Source of the DNA: Marinobacter sp. F4218
GTDB lineage: Bacteria > Pseudomonadota > Gammaproteobacteria > Pseudomonadales > Oleiphilaceae
Length of the DNA stretch: 64,000 nt
Direction of reading: 5' to 3'
NCBI RefSeq assembly: GCF_019443085.1
Contig: NZ_JAHZIL010000004.1
Coordinates: forward strand, 554,918 to 618,917
Shown here: positions 18,415 through 30,715 of the stretch, piece by piece
How positions within the stretch are numbered: position 1 is the first letter of the stretch
Layout of the letters: every line of letters begins with the position of its first letter
Notes under the pieces: model-generated
The model's input: the letters and a program-made list of their open reading frames with translations, nothing else
What the model was told of the DNA's origin: nothing
Database searches by the model: none
Program-made: the position numbers and the translations under genes

Positions 18415-19188
18415 ATGTGCCTTATCGCTTTTACCCTTGGCCAAAACGCCAACTTTCCCCTTGTGGTGGCTGCCAACCGGGACGAATTTTTCCGGCGCCC
18501 AACAGCGCCGATGGATTGGTGGGAGACCACGCAGGGCACCCGGATACTGGCCGGACGGGATTTGCAATCCGGCGGCACCTGGCTGGCAATTTCCGGCGAC
18601 GGCACCGTCAGCGCGGTGACCAACGTACGCGAGGGCACCCCCGAAGACGGCCGCAACAGTCGTGGGGAACTGCCGTTGCGAGCCCTTGAGGAGCCGATCC
18701 CGGACCTCGCGGCCAGATTATCCGATGAACCCGGGCAGTACGCAGGGTTCAACCTTGTTTATCTGAACGATTCGTCGGGCTGGTATTACAGCAATCGCGA
18801 CGCTCACCCCGGTCGGAACATACACCGCGGCGTCTACGGGCTTAGCAATCATCTGCTGCAAACGCCATGGCCCAAGTTGCTGCGCCTGAGGCAGGCCGTA
18901 GGCGATACCGTGGCATCGGCCGATAATGACGCCGAAGCATTACATCAGGAACTGATCGCCCTGCTTCAGGATACGACACCGGCTCCGGACCATTTGCTGC
19001 CGGATACCGGCGTCGGCATTGATACCGAGCGCTTCCTGTCTTCGCCGTTCATTGTCGGTGATTCCTACGGAACCCGCGCCACCACCATTGTCAGCGTCTC
19101 CCGAAGCGGTGAAATACGAGTCAGCGAACAGGGCTGGGGCCCCAATGCCGAACCCCACCCATGCCGGCGTTTCCACTGGCAGCGGTAG
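18415..19188 (+). CDS. NRDE/TANGO2 family protein
   Basis: This is a 257-residue protein of the NRDE (TANGO2-like) family. It begins MCLIAFTLGQ with the conserved Cys2, followed by the family-naming VAANRDEFFRRPTAPMDWW, GRDLQSGGTWLAI and TNVREG segments. Cys2 could act as an N-terminal nucleophile after Met removal, which is inferred from the fold. Bacterial members are poorly characterised; the human homologue is linked to lipid or haem homeostasis. The start at 18415 is preferred to one five codons upstream because it puts Cys at position 2. xseB follows after 54 nt. Confidence 0.85.
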   Translation: MCLIAFTLGQNANFPLVVAANRDEFFRRPTAPMDWWETTQGTRILAGRDLQSGGTWLAISGDGTVSAVTNVREGTPEDGRNSRGELPLRALEEPIPDLAARLSDEPGQYAGFNLVYLNDSSGWYYSNRDAHPGRNIHRGVYGLSNHLLQTPWPKLLRLRQAVGDTVASADNDAEALHQELIALLQDTTPAPDHLLPDTGVGIDTERFLSSPFIVGDSYGTRATTIVSVSRSGEIRVSEQGWGPNAEPHPCRRFHWQR

Positions 19189-19242
19189 CCGGCAAGCTCT
19201 GATATAATCCGCGAAATTCTGCCACCCATCGGAGGGCCCCTG

Positions 19243-19497
19243 ATGGCCAGTGAACAAGGCGCCACATCCATTGCCGATTTCGAAAAATCCCTTGATGAAC
19301 TGGAAACGCTCGTCCGGGATCTGGAACAGGGCGAACTGTCTCTCGAGCAGTCACTGACCGCGTTCGAGCGCGGCGTCAAACTCACCCGGGAGTGCCAACA
19401 GGCCCTGAAAAGTGCCGAACAGCGGGTCGAGCAACTGGTCCAGAACAGCGATGGCACCCTGGAAACCCAACCGTTTACTCCGGACGATTCGGATTGA
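19243..19497 (+). CDS. xseB: Exodeoxyribonuclease VII small subunit
   Basis: XseB is the small coiled-coil subunit that assembles on XseA to form exonuclease VII, a single-strand DNA nuclease. The 84-residue length is standard. The family core [20 protein letters not shown] is followed by [20 protein letters not shown] and AEQRVEQLV. The stop shares one base with the ispA start (TGATG). The order xseB-ispA-dxs is widely conserved. xseA is not in the window. Confidence 0.95.
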   Translation: MASEQGATSIADFEKSLDELETLVRDLEQGELSLEQSLTAFERGVKLTRECQQALKSAEQRVEQLVQNSDGTLETQPFTPDDSD

Positions 19498-20393
19498 TGA
19501 CTGATCAGAACAAGCTGGCTCAGGACTTCCTTGAGACCTGTCGCGTCCGGGTGGACGCCGAACTCGAACGCTGCCTGGAGCACGGTTGCGCCTCCGAGCG
19601 ACTGCAGGAAGCCATGCGCTACAGCGTGCTTGGCGGGGGCAAACGAATTCGCCCCGCCCTTTGTCTGGCTGCAGCCAAGGCGGCCGGGCAGACCGGTGAC
19701 GAAGTGCTGGCGCCCGCCTGCGCGGTGGAACTGATCCATGCCTACTCTCTGATCCACGACGATTTGCCCGCCATGGACGATGACGAGTTGCGCCGGGGTC
19801 GTCCGACCACGCATATTGCGTTCGATGAGGCCACCGCGATTCTCGCCGGCGACGCGCTTCAGGCGCTGGCCTTCCGCTGGCTGTCCGGCAATGACAAGAT
19901 CGAGGCGGCGGCACGACTTGCCATGGTGCATGAACTGGCTGGAGCAAGCGGCCACTACGGAATGGTCGGCGGCCAGGCCATTGATCTGGAGTCTGTTGGC
20001 AAAACCCTGTCCCTCGCCCAGCTCGAAACCATGCACCGGCACAAGACCGGGGCACTCATTGAGGCCAGCGTGAAGCTGGGTGCACTGACTGCCCCCGCCG
20101 TGCCCGAATCGGCACTTGGCAATCTGGGCACCTACGCCAAGGCACTGGGCCTGGCCTTCCAGGTGCAGGACGACCTGCTGGACATCGAAGGCGATACCGC
20201 GGTTATTGGCAAGCCCCAGGGTTCGGATGCCGCACGCGCCAAGCCCACCTACCCGGCCCTGCTCGGCGTGGCCGGTGCCAGGGAGCATCTGGCCGCACTG
20301 CTTGCCAGTGCCCAGGAAAGTCTGAGGGACTTCGGCCCCGAGGCCGATCCACTGCGGGCGATGGCCGATTATGTGGTGGCACGGACCCATTGA
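19497..20393 (+). CDS. ispA: Farnesyl diphosphate synthase
   Basis: IspA condenses isopentenyl diphosphate with DMAPP and then GPP to make farnesyl diphosphate, the precursor of undecaprenyl phosphate and quinones. The 298-residue protein has GGGKRIRPALCL, the first aspartate-rich motif SLIHDDLPAMDDD (DDxxxxD), the chain-length region, GGQAIDLE, and the second motif FQVQDDLLDIEGD. The start ATG at 19497 overlaps the xseB stop by one base; a longer in-frame extension lies within xseB and is not used. dxs follows after 132 nt and has its own candidate promoter. Confidence 0.95.
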   Translation: MTDQNKLAQDFLETCRVRVDAELERCLEHGCASERLQEAMRYSVLGGGKRIRPALCLAAAKAAGQTGDEVLAPACAVELIHAYSLIHDDLPAMDDDELRRGRPTTHIAFDEATAILAGDALQALAFRWLSGNDKIEAAARLAMVHELAGASGHYGMVGGQAIDLESVGKTLSLAQLETMHRHKTGALIEASVKLGALTAPAVPESALGNLGTYAKALGLAFQVQDDLLDIEGDTAVIGKPQGSDAARAKPTYPALLGVAGAREHLAALLASAQESLRDFGPEADPLRAMADYVVARTH

Positions 20394-20479
20394 ATCCCGG
20401 CGCCTGAAGGGCGCACACTGAGCTTAACAATCTCGCAATAACTGGCCCAATGGGTGTGAAACAGGCGGCCCTGTTCCCC

Positions 20480-20485
20480 TATAAT
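20480..20485 (+). promoter_or_regulatory. Candidate -10 box for dxs
   Basis: A perfect TATAAT in the ispA-dxs gap lies about 40 nt before the chosen dxs start. An in-frame ATG at 20484 overlaps it, another reason to prefer the later start. The -35 is not clear. Confidence 0.4.
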
Positions 20486-20525
20486 GCCAAGCAGTTGCCG
20501 AACATTCCGGAAAAGACCCGAGCAG

Positions 20526-22457
20526 ATGCAGGACACTTATATTTTCAAGGAAATCCCGTCACAGCGGCCCAATACCCCTATGCTGGACCGAATGGATTCA
20601 CCGGCTCAGCTGCGAGAGCTGCCCGCTGACCAGCTTACGCAGCTGGCCAGGGAGCTGAGGGCGTTTCTGCTGTGGTCGGTCGGACAGACCGGAGGCCATT
20701 TCGGCGCAGGCCTGGGCGTACTGGAACTGACCGTTGCCCTGCATTACGTGTTCAACACCCCGGAAGACCGCCTGGTCTGGGATGTGGGCCATCAAGCCTA
20801 CCCCCACAAGATACTGACCGGCCGGCGGGAACAGATGGGCACGATTCGTCGCAAGGACGGTCTGGCCGGATTCCCGAAGCGGGCTGAAAGTGAGTACGAT
20901 ACCTTCGGCGTGGGCCATTCCAGCACTTCCATCAGCGCTGCACTGGGCATGGCCATCGCCGCGCGTCTTCAGAAAACCGGTCGCAAGAGCATTGCCGTGA
21001 TCGGCGATGGCGCCATGACCGCGGGCATGGCCTTCGAGGCCCTGAACCATGCCGGCCACCTGCATGCGGACATGCTGGTTATTCTGAACGACAACGACAT
21101 GTCGATTTCCCGTAACGTCGGCGGCCTGTCCAATTATTTCGCCAAACTGCTTTCCAGCCGGACCTACAATCAGGTCCGGGACAGCAGCAAGAAGGTACTT
21201 CAGGGCACACCACATCTGATGGCACTGGCGAAAAAGACCGAAGAACACTTCAAGGGCATGATTGCGCCCGGCACCCTGTTCGAGGAGCTGGGATTCAATT
21301 ACATTGGCCCGATCGATGGCCACGACCTGCCGCTGCTGGTCGAAACCCTGGAGAACATTCGGGAGTTGGAAGGCCCACAATTCCTGCACGTAGTGACCAC
21401 CAAGGGCAAGGGCTTCGCGCCGGCCGAGGCAGACCCCATTGGCTACCATGCCATTAACAAGATCGACCCGGTGCCGCCCAGCAAGCCGGAACCGGTCAAG
21501 CCCAAGCCGGCGAAGCCCAAGTACGCCAACGTTTTCGGCCAATGGCTGTGTGATGCTGCGGCCCAGGACGAGCGGGTCGTGGGCATCACTCCGGCCATGT
21601 GCGAAGGCTCGGACCTGCTGGCCTTCTCCGAACGCTTCCCGGACCGTTATTTCGACGTCGCCATTGCCGAACAGCATTCGGTCACTCTGGCTGCTGGTCT
21701 GGCCTGCGACGGTGCCAAGCCGGTGGTGGCAATCTATTCCACGTTTCTGCAACGCGGCTACGACCAGCTGATACACGACGTCGCCATTCAGAATCTGGAT
21801 GTTCTGTTCGCCATTGACCGCGCTGGACTGGTCGGTGAAGACGGGCCAACCCACGCCGGCGCGTTCGATATCAGTTACCTTCGCTGCATTCCGAACATGG
21901 TGGTCATGACACCTTCCGACGAGAATGAAACCCGGCAATTGCTGCACACGGGGCTGATGTTCAGTGGCCCCGCCGCGGTACGATACCCGCGCGGCACCGG
22001 TCCCGGCGTGGCAATCCAACAGGAGTTGCAGGCGCTGCCCATGGGCAAGGGGCGCCGCGTTCGCGAAGGCAGCGGTGTGGCCATCCTGAATTTTGGCACG
22101 CTGCTGGCGCCGGCGCTGGAAGCCGCAGAGGCACTGGGTGCCACGGTCGCGGACATGCGTTTTGTGAAACCACTGGACGAGGAACTGGTGCTGGCGCTCG
22201 CCGAGCAACATGAGTTACTGGTGACCCTGGAAGAAAACGCCATTGCCGGCGGTGCAGGCAGTGCCGTAACAGAGTTCCTGAATCGGTGCGAGGTTCTGAT
22301 GCCCGTGCTACAACTGGGCCTGCCTGACACCTTCATTGACCACGGCAAGCACGGCGAACTGCTCGAAGATTGCGGGCTCGACGCCGACGGCATTCGAATT
22401 GCCATTGCAGAGCGCATGGAACGCCTGCAGCGCCAGAGCCTGAAAGCGGTCAAGTAG
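20526..22457 (+). CDS. dxs: 1-deoxy-D-xylulose-5-phosphate synthase
   Basis: Dxs condenses pyruvate and glyceraldehyde-3-phosphate using thiamine diphosphate, the entry step of the MEP isoprenoid pathway. The 643-residue protein has [18 protein letters not shown], the ThDP motif [32 protein letters not shown], and the C-terminal transketolase part with [14 protein letters not shown] and [16 protein letters not shown] Pro/Lys-rich linker ([18 protein letters not shown]) joins the halves near residue 320. The start at 20526 ([11 protein letters not shown]) fits related proteins. The gene ends at a strong terminator shared with ribA. Confidence 0.95.
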   Translation: MQDTYIFKEIPSQRPNTPMLDRMDSPAQLRELPADQLTQLARELRAFLLWSVGQTGGHFGAGLGVLELTVALHYVFNTPEDRLVWDVGHQAYPHKILTGRREQMGTIRRKDGLAGFPKRAESEYDTFGVGHSSTSISAALGMAIAARLQKTGRKSIAVIGDGAMTAGMAFEALNHAGHLHADMLVILNDNDMSISRNVGGLSNYFAKLLSSRTYNQVRDSSKKVLQGTPHLMALAKKTEEHFKGMIAPGTLFEELGFNYIGPIDGHDLPLLVETLENIRELEGPQFLHVVTTKGKGFAPAEADPIGYHAINKIDPVPPSKPEPVKPKPAKPKYANVFGQWLCDAAAQDERVVGITPAMCEGSDLLAFSERFPDRYFDVAIAEQHSVTLAAGLACDGAKPVVAIYSTFLQRGYDQLIHDVAIQNLDVLFAIDRAGLVGEDGPTHAGAFDISYLRCIPNMVVMTPSDENETRQLLHTGLMFSGPAAVRYPRGTGPGVAIQQELQALPMGKGRRVREGSGVAILNFGTLLAPALEAAEALGATVADMRFVKPLDEELVLALAEQHELLVTLEENAIAGGAGSAVTEFLNRCEVLMPVLQLGLPDTFIDHGKHGELLEDCGLDADGIRIAIAERMERLQRQSLKAVK

Positions 22458-22473
22458 ACCGGTCGCAGGCACA

Positions 22474-22504
22474 AAAAAGCCCGCCATAACGGCGGGCTTT
22501 TCTT
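22474..22504. terminator. Bidirectional terminator between dxs and ribA
   Basis: An inverted repeat AAAGCCCGCC / GGCGGGCTTT with a 4-nt loop is flanked by A and T runs. It serves the convergent genes dxs and ribA. Confidence 0.88.
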
Positions 22505-22526
22505 TGGGCGGACCGACAGCGCGGCA

Positions 22527-23141
22527 TTATCCCTCGGGATCGTCGTCCTGATGAGTCTCAAACCAGTGTCCGAGCTTACTTTGCTTGGTGTCGAGGTAGT
22601 GCTCGTTATGGGGGTTGCGCCCCACGTGCAGGGGCACCCGCTCGGCTATGTCGATGCCATAGGACGACAGGGCCTTTACCTTGCGGGGGTTGTTGGTCAT
22701 GAGCCTCAGGCTTTTGATGCCCAGGTGCTCCAGCATGTCCTTGCACATGCTGTAATCCCGAAGATCTGCCGCAAAGCCGAGCCGTTCATTGGCTTCTACG
22801 GTGTCCGCGCCCTGATCCTGCAGGTGGTAGGCACGAATCTTGTTCAACAGCCCAATACCCCGACCTTCCTGACGCAGATACATGAGGATCCCCCGACCTT
22901 CCCGGGCTATGCTGCGCAAGGCCTCTTCGAGTTGATAACCACAGTCACATCGCATGCTGTAAAGCGCATCACCGGTCAGGCACTCGGAGTGGGTCCGGGC
23001 AAGCATGGGTTCCGTGCTGTTCAATTCACCCAGTGTCAGTGCTATGTGTTCTTTGCCAGTGTCCGGTTCTTCAAAGCCGTGCATGTCAAACACCCCGAAC
23101 GGGGTCGGCAACCGGCAGGTCTGGATGTAACGAACAGCCAC
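22527..23141 (-). CDS. ribA: GTP cyclohydrolase II
   Basis: RibA opens GTP to the first committed pyrimidine intermediate of riboflavin synthesis. The 204-residue protein has zinc-binding cysteines in [18 protein letters not shown], the catalytic [19 protein letters not shown] stretch, and GFAADLRDY. The start is a GTG at 23141 with GAGGAACGACT directly upstream, giving (M)[15 protein letters not shown], which matches the family N-terminus; an open frame continues upstream but is unlike RibA. There is no RibB domain, so it is the monofunctional form. Confidence 0.94.
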   Translation of the reverse strand: MAVRYIQTCRLPTPFGVFDMHGFEEPDTGKEHIALTLGELNSTEPMLARTHSECLTGDALYSMRCDCGYQLEEALRSIAREGRGILMYLRQEGRGIGLLNKIRAYHLQDQGADTVEANERLGFAADLRDYSMCKDMLEHLGIKSLRLMTNNPRKVKALSSYGIDIAERVPLHVGRNPHNEHYLDTKQSKLGHWFETHQDDDPEG

Positions 23142-23282
23142 AGTCGTTCCTCGTGGTTCAGTCAATCGGGCCGCGCATTCTATCACGCGGCCGTCGGCTT
23201 GGCGTAGTCCCGGCACTGTAGCTCCTCCGATGATGTTGAGATATCGGTGATTTACGCACCGGCGATCCGCCCGGATTAAACC

Positions 23283-23765
23283 TCAGGGACTTTCCGCCAC
23301 CCAATGGCCGCTGCGCCCACCTATTTTCTCGAGCAGGCGGACCGCCCCTATTTCCATGCCGCGATCCACTGCCTTACACATGTCATAGAGGGTCAGAGCC
23401 GCAACGCTGGCTGCGGTCAGCGCTTCCATTTCCACACCGGTCTGACCAGAGAGCTTGCAGCGGGTCAGGATGTGGACCGAAGCGCCATCATCTCCAGGCG
23501 TCAGCTCTACTTTCACCGAGGTAAGGTTAAGTGAATGGCACAGGGGGATCAGCTCATGGGTTTTCTTGGCGGCCATGATGCCCGCAATTCGGGCAACCGC
23601 CAGCACATCACCCTTGGGATGTTCACCCTCAATAATCATATTCAGGGTTGCCGGTGCCATGCGTATCGTGGCCTCGGCGCGTGCCTCACGTTCGGTGACC
23701 GCTTTCTCGGTCACATCGACCATGCGGGCCTCACCCTTGTCATCAAGATGCGTCAGTTTGCTCAC
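23283..23765 (-). CDS. moaC: Cyclic pyranopterin monophosphate synthase
   Basis: MoaC converts the product of MoaA to cyclic pyranopterin monophosphate in molybdenum cofactor synthesis. The 160-residue length is standard. Conserved segments are [40 protein letters not shown] and [19 protein letters not shown], including the catalytic His and Lys. The start is a GTG at 23765 preceded by GGAGACATT. No other moa gene is close by, so moaC stands alone. Confidence 0.95.
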   Translation of the reverse strand: MSKLTHLDDKGEARMVDVTEKAVTEREARAEATIRMAPATLNMIIEGEHPKGDVLAVARIAGIMAAKKTHELIPLCHSLNLTSVKVELTPGDDGASVHILTRCKLSGQTGVEMEALTAASVAALTLYDMCKAVDRGMEIGAVRLLEKIGGRSGHWVAESP

Positions 23766-23848
23766 AATGTCTCCAGGAATTGTTGAACGGGAATGACTAC
23801 TGCAGGAGGACGAGCATACCAGATGACCGGCGACACCGCCGTCAACCG

Positions 23849-24826
23849 TCAGAGTTCAGGCCACCAGAACCGGATGCCCGCCACACCCTGACCGCCTTCG
23901 TCACGGGCACGTGTTACATCGTCGGGCCCCAGTCCACCGAGAGCATAGACAGGAACCCGGGCGGCAGCCGCCAGGCGTCTGAATTCATCCCAGCCGATTG
24001 CTTTGGCTTCCGGATGGGTGGCCGTAGGCTTAACCGGTCCAAGGGTGACATAGTCCGCCCCCAGCGCGGTCGCGTGGGCAATCTGCCCGGCATCATGACA
24101 GGACACGCCAAGCCAGGCGCCATGAGAAATCGGGCGGGCCGACAACGCGGCAGCTTCCCGCCCGGGCAGATGCAGCCCGGCTGCCCCCGGGGTTTCCCGG
24201 TACATCGCAGGGCCGCCATGGACAATCAGTCCGACACCAGCCTCGCTGCACTCCGGCAGCGAGTGTCTTGACAATCGCAGGTATTCCACCGGCGCCAGGG
24301 CGGGCGCTCGCAGAACGACCAGGCCCGCCGCCGATCGCGCCAGCGAGGCCCGTAATGCCGACACGCCGTCAGTCACATTCCCGATGGCACCGGTGATGGG
24401 CAGGACCGCGGGCAACCTCAGGGCCCGGATGATTGGCCGGTTGGCAGCGGGAAAGTCCTCATCCCGCAGTTCATCGGGCAACACCCACTCCACCGGCTGA
24501 CCTTCACGGCCCTCGGCAACTCCAGCAGCGTCCTGCGTGCGCCAGACGTCCAGAAACACTCGCTTGTCGCCGTAGTCATGGCGAATCCCGATGACCGGCT
24601 CCAGGGAGCTCTCAGGCACGCTCAGACCAGTCTCTTCCGCAATCTCCCGAATCAGGGCCTGCTGCACCGTCTCACCGGGCTCAACCTTGCCACCGGGGAA
24701 CTCCAGCAACCCACCCTGATGCACATGATCTGGCCGCCGGGCAATCAGCACCCTGCCATCACGTATCACCACTGCCACTGCAACATGCACCTCTCTGACC
24801 ACAGAGCTCAGCCCGGTCATGCTCAA
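23849..24826 (-). CDS. Nudix hydrolase (MutT) fused to a ThiE-like domain
   Basis: This is a 325-residue two-domain protein. Residues 10 to 135 are a MutT-type Nudix domain with the full box [23 protein letters not shown], expected to hydrolyse 8-oxo-dGTP. Residues 140 to 320 have a thiamine-phosphate-synthase-like barrel ([26 protein letters not shown]). In this half the usual substrate signatures are altered: [13 protein letters not shown] replaces the QxRxK motif and [11 protein letters not shown] replaces the NDR strand. TMP synthase activity is therefore doubtful. Such fusions are known in gammaproteobacteria. The start at 24826 overlaps the argJ stop by 4 nt (ATGA). Confidence 0.88.
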   Translation of the reverse strand: MSMTGLSSVVREVHVAVAVVIRDGRVLIARRPDHVHQGGLLEFPGGKVEPGETVQQALIREIAEETGLSVPESSLEPVIGIRHDYGDKRVFLDVWRTQDAAGVAEGREGQPVEWVLPDELRDEDFPAANRPIIRALRLPAVLPITGAIGNVTDGVSALRASLARSAAGLVVLRAPALAPVEYLRLSRHSLPECSEAGVGLIVHGGPAMYRETPGAAGLHLPGREAAALSARPISHGAWLGVSCHDAGQIAHATALGADYVTLGPVKPTATHPEAKAIGWDEFRRLAAAARVPVYALGGLGPDDVTRARDEGGQGVAGIRFWWPEL

Positions 24827-26040
24827 GTCCGGTACTCGGCATTGATGGTGACGTAGTCGTGGGAGAAGTCGCAGGTCCAGATTGTTTCCCTCACATCACC
24901 GCGTTTCAGGTCGATGGCAATGGTGATCTCTTCCCGGTCCATGACTGCCTGGCCCCGTTCTTCCGAGTAGTCGTCAGCACGCCCACCGTTTCGGACCAGG
25001 CACACATCGCCCAGGAAAATCTCCAGGGCATTGAGATCCAGATCGGGAACACCCGCCCGTCCCACGGCCGCCAGAATCCGCCCCCAGTTGGGGTCCGAGG
25101 CAAACAACGCGGTCTTCACCAGAGGCGAATGGGCGACCGTATAGGCGACATCCAGTGCTTCCTTCTGGCCCGCGGCGCCCGCAACGTCAATCGTAACAAA
25201 CTTGGTGGCACCCTCACCGTCCCGGACGATGGCGTGGGCCAGTTCCAGGTATACCTGCTCCAGCGCCTCCCGCAGTTTCGCCAGCGTCGGGCTGTCGGGC
25301 CTGATTTCCGGTCCCCCATACTGACCGCTGGCCATCAGCATGCAGCAGTCGTTGGTCGAGGTATCACCGTCAATGGTGATGCGGTTGAAGGATTTTTCTC
25401 CAAGCTCGACGGCCAGCGCCTGCAACAACCCGGGCTCAATGCGGGCATCGGTCGCGATGAACCCCAACATGGTTGCCATGTTCGGACGAATCATCCCGGC
25501 ACCCTTGCTGATCCCGGAGATGGTCACGGTATGACCGTCAAGATCGAGCTGACGGGACGCTCCCTTGGGACGAGTATCCGTGGTCATGATACCGCTGGCT
25601 GCCTCGGCCCAACGGTTCTCATCGGTATTCGCAAGCGCCTCGGGAAGTGCCCGGACAATCTTCTCAACGGGTAACGGCTCGCCTATCACTCCGGTGGAAA
25701 ATGGCAGCACCTCCTCCGGGCTAACGCCGGCCCTCTCGGCCAGGGCGCCACAGCAGGCAATAGCATCGGTCATACCTCGCTCGCCGGTACCCGCATTGGC
25801 ATTACCGGTATTGATAAGCAGATAGCGCGGCGCCTTCTGTGCCAGGTGTCGGCGACTCAGGGTCACCGGCGCCGCACAGAACTGGTTACGGGTAAAAATA
25901 CCTGCAACGCGGCTTTCCGGCGCCAGCTCAAACAACACAATGTCCTTTCGTCCGGGCTTCTTGATGCCGGCACTGGCAATGCCCAGCTTGACTCCGGCAA
26001 CCGGGAAAAATTCGGGCAAGGTTCCGGGACCTACCGCCAT
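24823..26040 (-). CDS. argJ: Bifunctional ornithine acetyltransferase / N-acetylglutamate synthase
   Basis: ArgJ transfers acetyl from acetylornithine to glutamate, recycling the acetyl group in arginine synthesis, and may also use acetyl-CoA. The 405-residue precursor is cleaved at a conserved KGAGMIRPNMATML site, whose Thr becomes the nucleophile of the beta chain. TINGDTSTND-type TIDGDTSTNDCCMLMASGQ and the C-terminal EYRT end are typical. The start ATG at 26040 follows GGAGTTGCAGG. It is coupled by a 4-nt overlap to the MutT-ThiE gene downstream. Confidence 0.96.
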   Translation of the reverse strand: MAVGPGTLPEFFPVAGVKLGIASAGIKKPGRKDIVLFELAPESRVAGIFTRNQFCAAPVTLSRRHLAQKAPRYLLINTGNANAGTGERGMTDAIACCGALAERAGVSPEEVLPFSTGVIGEPLPVEKIVRALPEALANTDENRWAEAASGIMTTDTRPKGASRQLDLDGHTVTISGISKGAGMIRPNMATMLGFIATDARIEPGLLQALAVELGEKSFNRITIDGDTSTNDCCMLMASGQYGGPEIRPDSPTLAKLREALEQVYLELAHAIVRDGEGATKFVTIDVAGAAGQKEALDVAYTVAHSPLVKTALFASDPNWGRILAAVGRAGVPDLDLNALEIFLGDVCLVRNGGRADDYSEERGQAVMDREEITIAIDLKRGDVRETIWTCDFSHDYVTINAEYRT

Positions 26041-26081
26041 CCTGCAACTCCTCTGATAACGCCTGAAACAGGCAATTCAAA

Positions 26082-26122
26082 ACGCAAAAACCCGCAGCCT
26101 GACCATGTCAGGTTGCGGGTCT
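26082..26122 (-). terminator. Terminator after secA
   Basis: On the minus strand a hairpin ACCCGCAACCTGAC / GTCAGGCTGCGGGT (one mismatch, 3-nt loop) is followed by TTTTTGCGTTTT. It lies 27 nt after the secA stop and before argJ. Confidence 0.85.
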
Positions 26123-26146
26123 CCAACTCTCATTCAGTGTCGGTGA

Positions 26147-28891
<2,745 letters not shown>

Positions 28892-28928
28892 AGACCACTG
28901 CTTCTTTGATTAAACGGAGGAAGCCGGC

Positions 28929-28956
28929 ATTCTAACCTTATTTCGCGACAGGACAA
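28929..28956 (-). promoter_or_regulatory. Candidate sigma-70 promoter for secA
   Basis: On the minus strand, TTGTCC (28956-28951) is followed after 16 nt by TAGAAT (28934-28929). The transcript would start about 30 nt before the secA ATG. Confidence 0.5.
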
Positions 28957-29088
28957 AAGGTGGGCCTCACAGCCGCCGGATTTGATATAACTTACTGATG
29001 TGTTCGGACCGCCGGCGCGGATGATTACAGATGCTGCCGGCGATTACGGGACTCAGGGAAAGGCAAGAAAACCGGGATGAAAACGCGC

Positions 29089-30024
29089 CTAGTTGCTCGA
29101 ACGGGCGATGTATTTTACCGGATCTTTGGAGCGACCGTTGTCCAGAACCTCGAAATGCACATGCGGCCCGGTCGACCGGCCAGTGCTGCCCATCAGGGCG
29201 ACTACCTGCCCTTTCTGGACCACATCACCGACCTTGACCTTGATGGTCTTGCAGTGCCCGTACCGGGTCACCAGGCCATCACCATGGTCGATTTCCACGA
29301 GGTTGCCGTAGCCGTACCGGTCTCCCGCCCAGGTAACGACGCCACCAGCCACCGAAATGATGTCACTGCCATCCTTACCCGCCAGGTCGACGCCGTCGTG
29401 CCAGGTACGCTTACCGGTGAAGGGATCGGAGCGGTACCCGTACTTGGAGGAGAGCCAGCCCCAGGTGATCGGGCGCCCCTCGACAAACATCTCCTCCTCC
29501 AGCTTCTTACGGGAGGCAAGCTTGTCCAGCAGGCGCAACTGCTGTTCGCGGTCATCGAGTTGGGCTTCCAGTCGCTCGATCATGGCGGTCAGACCGGGCG
29601 CGGTGAAGGACTCTTTCTCAGTACCGCCTTCCGGACCACCAACGGCTGCTGGCTCGCTAAAATTGAACTCCTCACTGGCGACCAGTCCGGATTCAACAAA
29701 CCGCTGTCCGAGTGCATCCAACCGGAGCAGGCGACCCTGCATCGCACCCAAACGAAGCGTCAGCGCGTCAATCTGCTGCTGAACTTCCTGCTCCACCGCG
29801 ACCAGCTCGGACTTCTGCTCATCCAGGCGCGCTTTCCAGTGGGCAACCAATCCGGAAGGAGTCGGCTTCTCTGCTTCGGCTTTACTGATCGCGACCTGAT
29901 AGCCCGCCCAGCCAGCACAACCGAGCAAGGCAAGCACAAGAAGAACAAGGCCGATGGCGACGGCGCCGTTCAGTGCCACCACACGGGATTTCCCATGGTG
30001 CTTGCCAACAAGGATAATGTTCAT
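29089..30024 (-). CDS. M23 family peptidoglycan endopeptidase, membrane anchored
   Basis: This is a LytM-type zinc metallopeptidase of about 311 residues, expected to cut peptide cross-links in the periplasm or act as an amidase activator. One N-terminal membrane helix (VALNGAVAIGLVLLVLALLG) is followed by a coiled coil from about residue 65 to 160 (ARLDEQKSELVAVEQEVQQQ and further). The catalytic domain has TWHDGVDLAGKDG (HxxxD), YGYGNLVEIDHGDG, RYGHC and HVHFEVL (HxH), so the zinc ligands are intact. The start is uncertain: MNIILVG at 30024 or MKPDDN at 30042. It lies between secA and dciA-lpxC, as in Pseudomonas. Confidence 0.9.
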   Translation of the reverse strand: MNIILVGKHHGKSRVVALNGAVAIGLVLLVLALLGCAGWAGYQVAISKAEAEKPTPSGLVAHWKARLDEQKSELVAVEQEVQQQIDALTLRLGAMQGRLLRLDALGQRFVESGLVASEEFNFSEPAAVGGPEGGTEKESFTAPGLTAMIERLEAQLDDREQQLRLLDKLASRKKLEEEMFVEGRPITWGWLSSKYGYRSDPFTGKRTWHDGVDLAGKDGSDIISVAGGVVTWAGDRYGYGNLVEIDHGDGLVTRYGHCKTIKVKVGDVVQKGQVVALMGSTGRSTGPHVHFEVLDNGRSKDPVKYIARSSN

Positions 30025-30257
30025 ATTGTCATCTGGTTTCATCGTTGAGCCGCAACCTGGTTCCTGTAGTGTTGCGCCCCGGAAGTTTCCGAGTGGGCTT
30101 GCCGTCCATGACAACAACTACGTACCTAAAAAGTCGCAGCGCCCGGGTAGACATAGTGAGTTTCCACAATGTAAAACGAGTCTAATACAGGCACTACGCA
30201 CAAACCGTGCCGAAGTGTAACCAATCGTAAACGAATTCGTCGAGTGAACGGTCGTCA

Positions 30258-30704
30258 ATGAAGCGAAAAAGTGAACAGAAATTGAGCTTCGACAAACTCG
30301 GTGGCACGCCGGTTTTGAAAGATCTTGTCGCCAGGGCGGAACTTCATCGCCAGGCAGAAGAACAGGTTCTTGGCGCTGTGCCGCCGGCACTTGCAGCCGG
30401 AACCCGATTTGTCAGTTGCCATGAAGGAGAGCTCGTGCTGTCCGCAGAGACCGCAGGCAAGGCCAGCCAGATCCGTTTTCGCCAGCACGAAATCATGGAA
30501 AAGGTCCGCGAATATGAGCTGTTCCGGTACGTCTGGAAGCTGAAGGTCAAAGTGACCCCACCCCGCTTTCGGGAGAAGCCGGCATTCAGAAAAGCGCCGC
30601 TCAGCAAAGAAAATGCCCGGCTCCTCAAAGAGGAAGCCGGGCACACGAAGGATAAAAAACTACGCGAGGTTCTCGAAAAACTCGCAAGCCACGTCCGGGA
30701 TTAA
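30258..30704 (+). CDS. dciA: DciA-like (DUF721) replicative helicase loader
   Basis: This 148-residue protein has the DUF721 domain of DciA, which loads the DnaB helicase in bacteria that lack DnaC/DnaI. Typical features are a basic N-terminus (KRKSEQKLSFDKLGG), the KH-like core LVARAELHRQAEEQVLGAVP, PPALAAGTRF, EGELVLSAETAGKASQIRF, then a charged helical tail (LREVLEKLASHV). Position between lpxC and secA, transcribed opposite to them, matches the location known in gammaproteobacteria. Assignment rests on motif and context. Confidence 0.8.
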   Translation: MKRKSEQKLSFDKLGGTPVLKDLVARAELHRQAEEQVLGAVPPALAAGTRFVSCHEGELVLSAETAGKASQIRFRQHEIMEKVREYELFRYVWKLKVKVTPPRFREKPAFRKAPLSKENARLLKEEAGHTKDKKLREVLEKLASHVRD

Positions 30705-30715
30705 GGCGTCCTGCC

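Noticed and set aside
20598..22211. A 537-codon minus-strand frame opposite dxs
   Set aside because: Antisense shadow; dxs carries all family motifs and the reverse frame has none.
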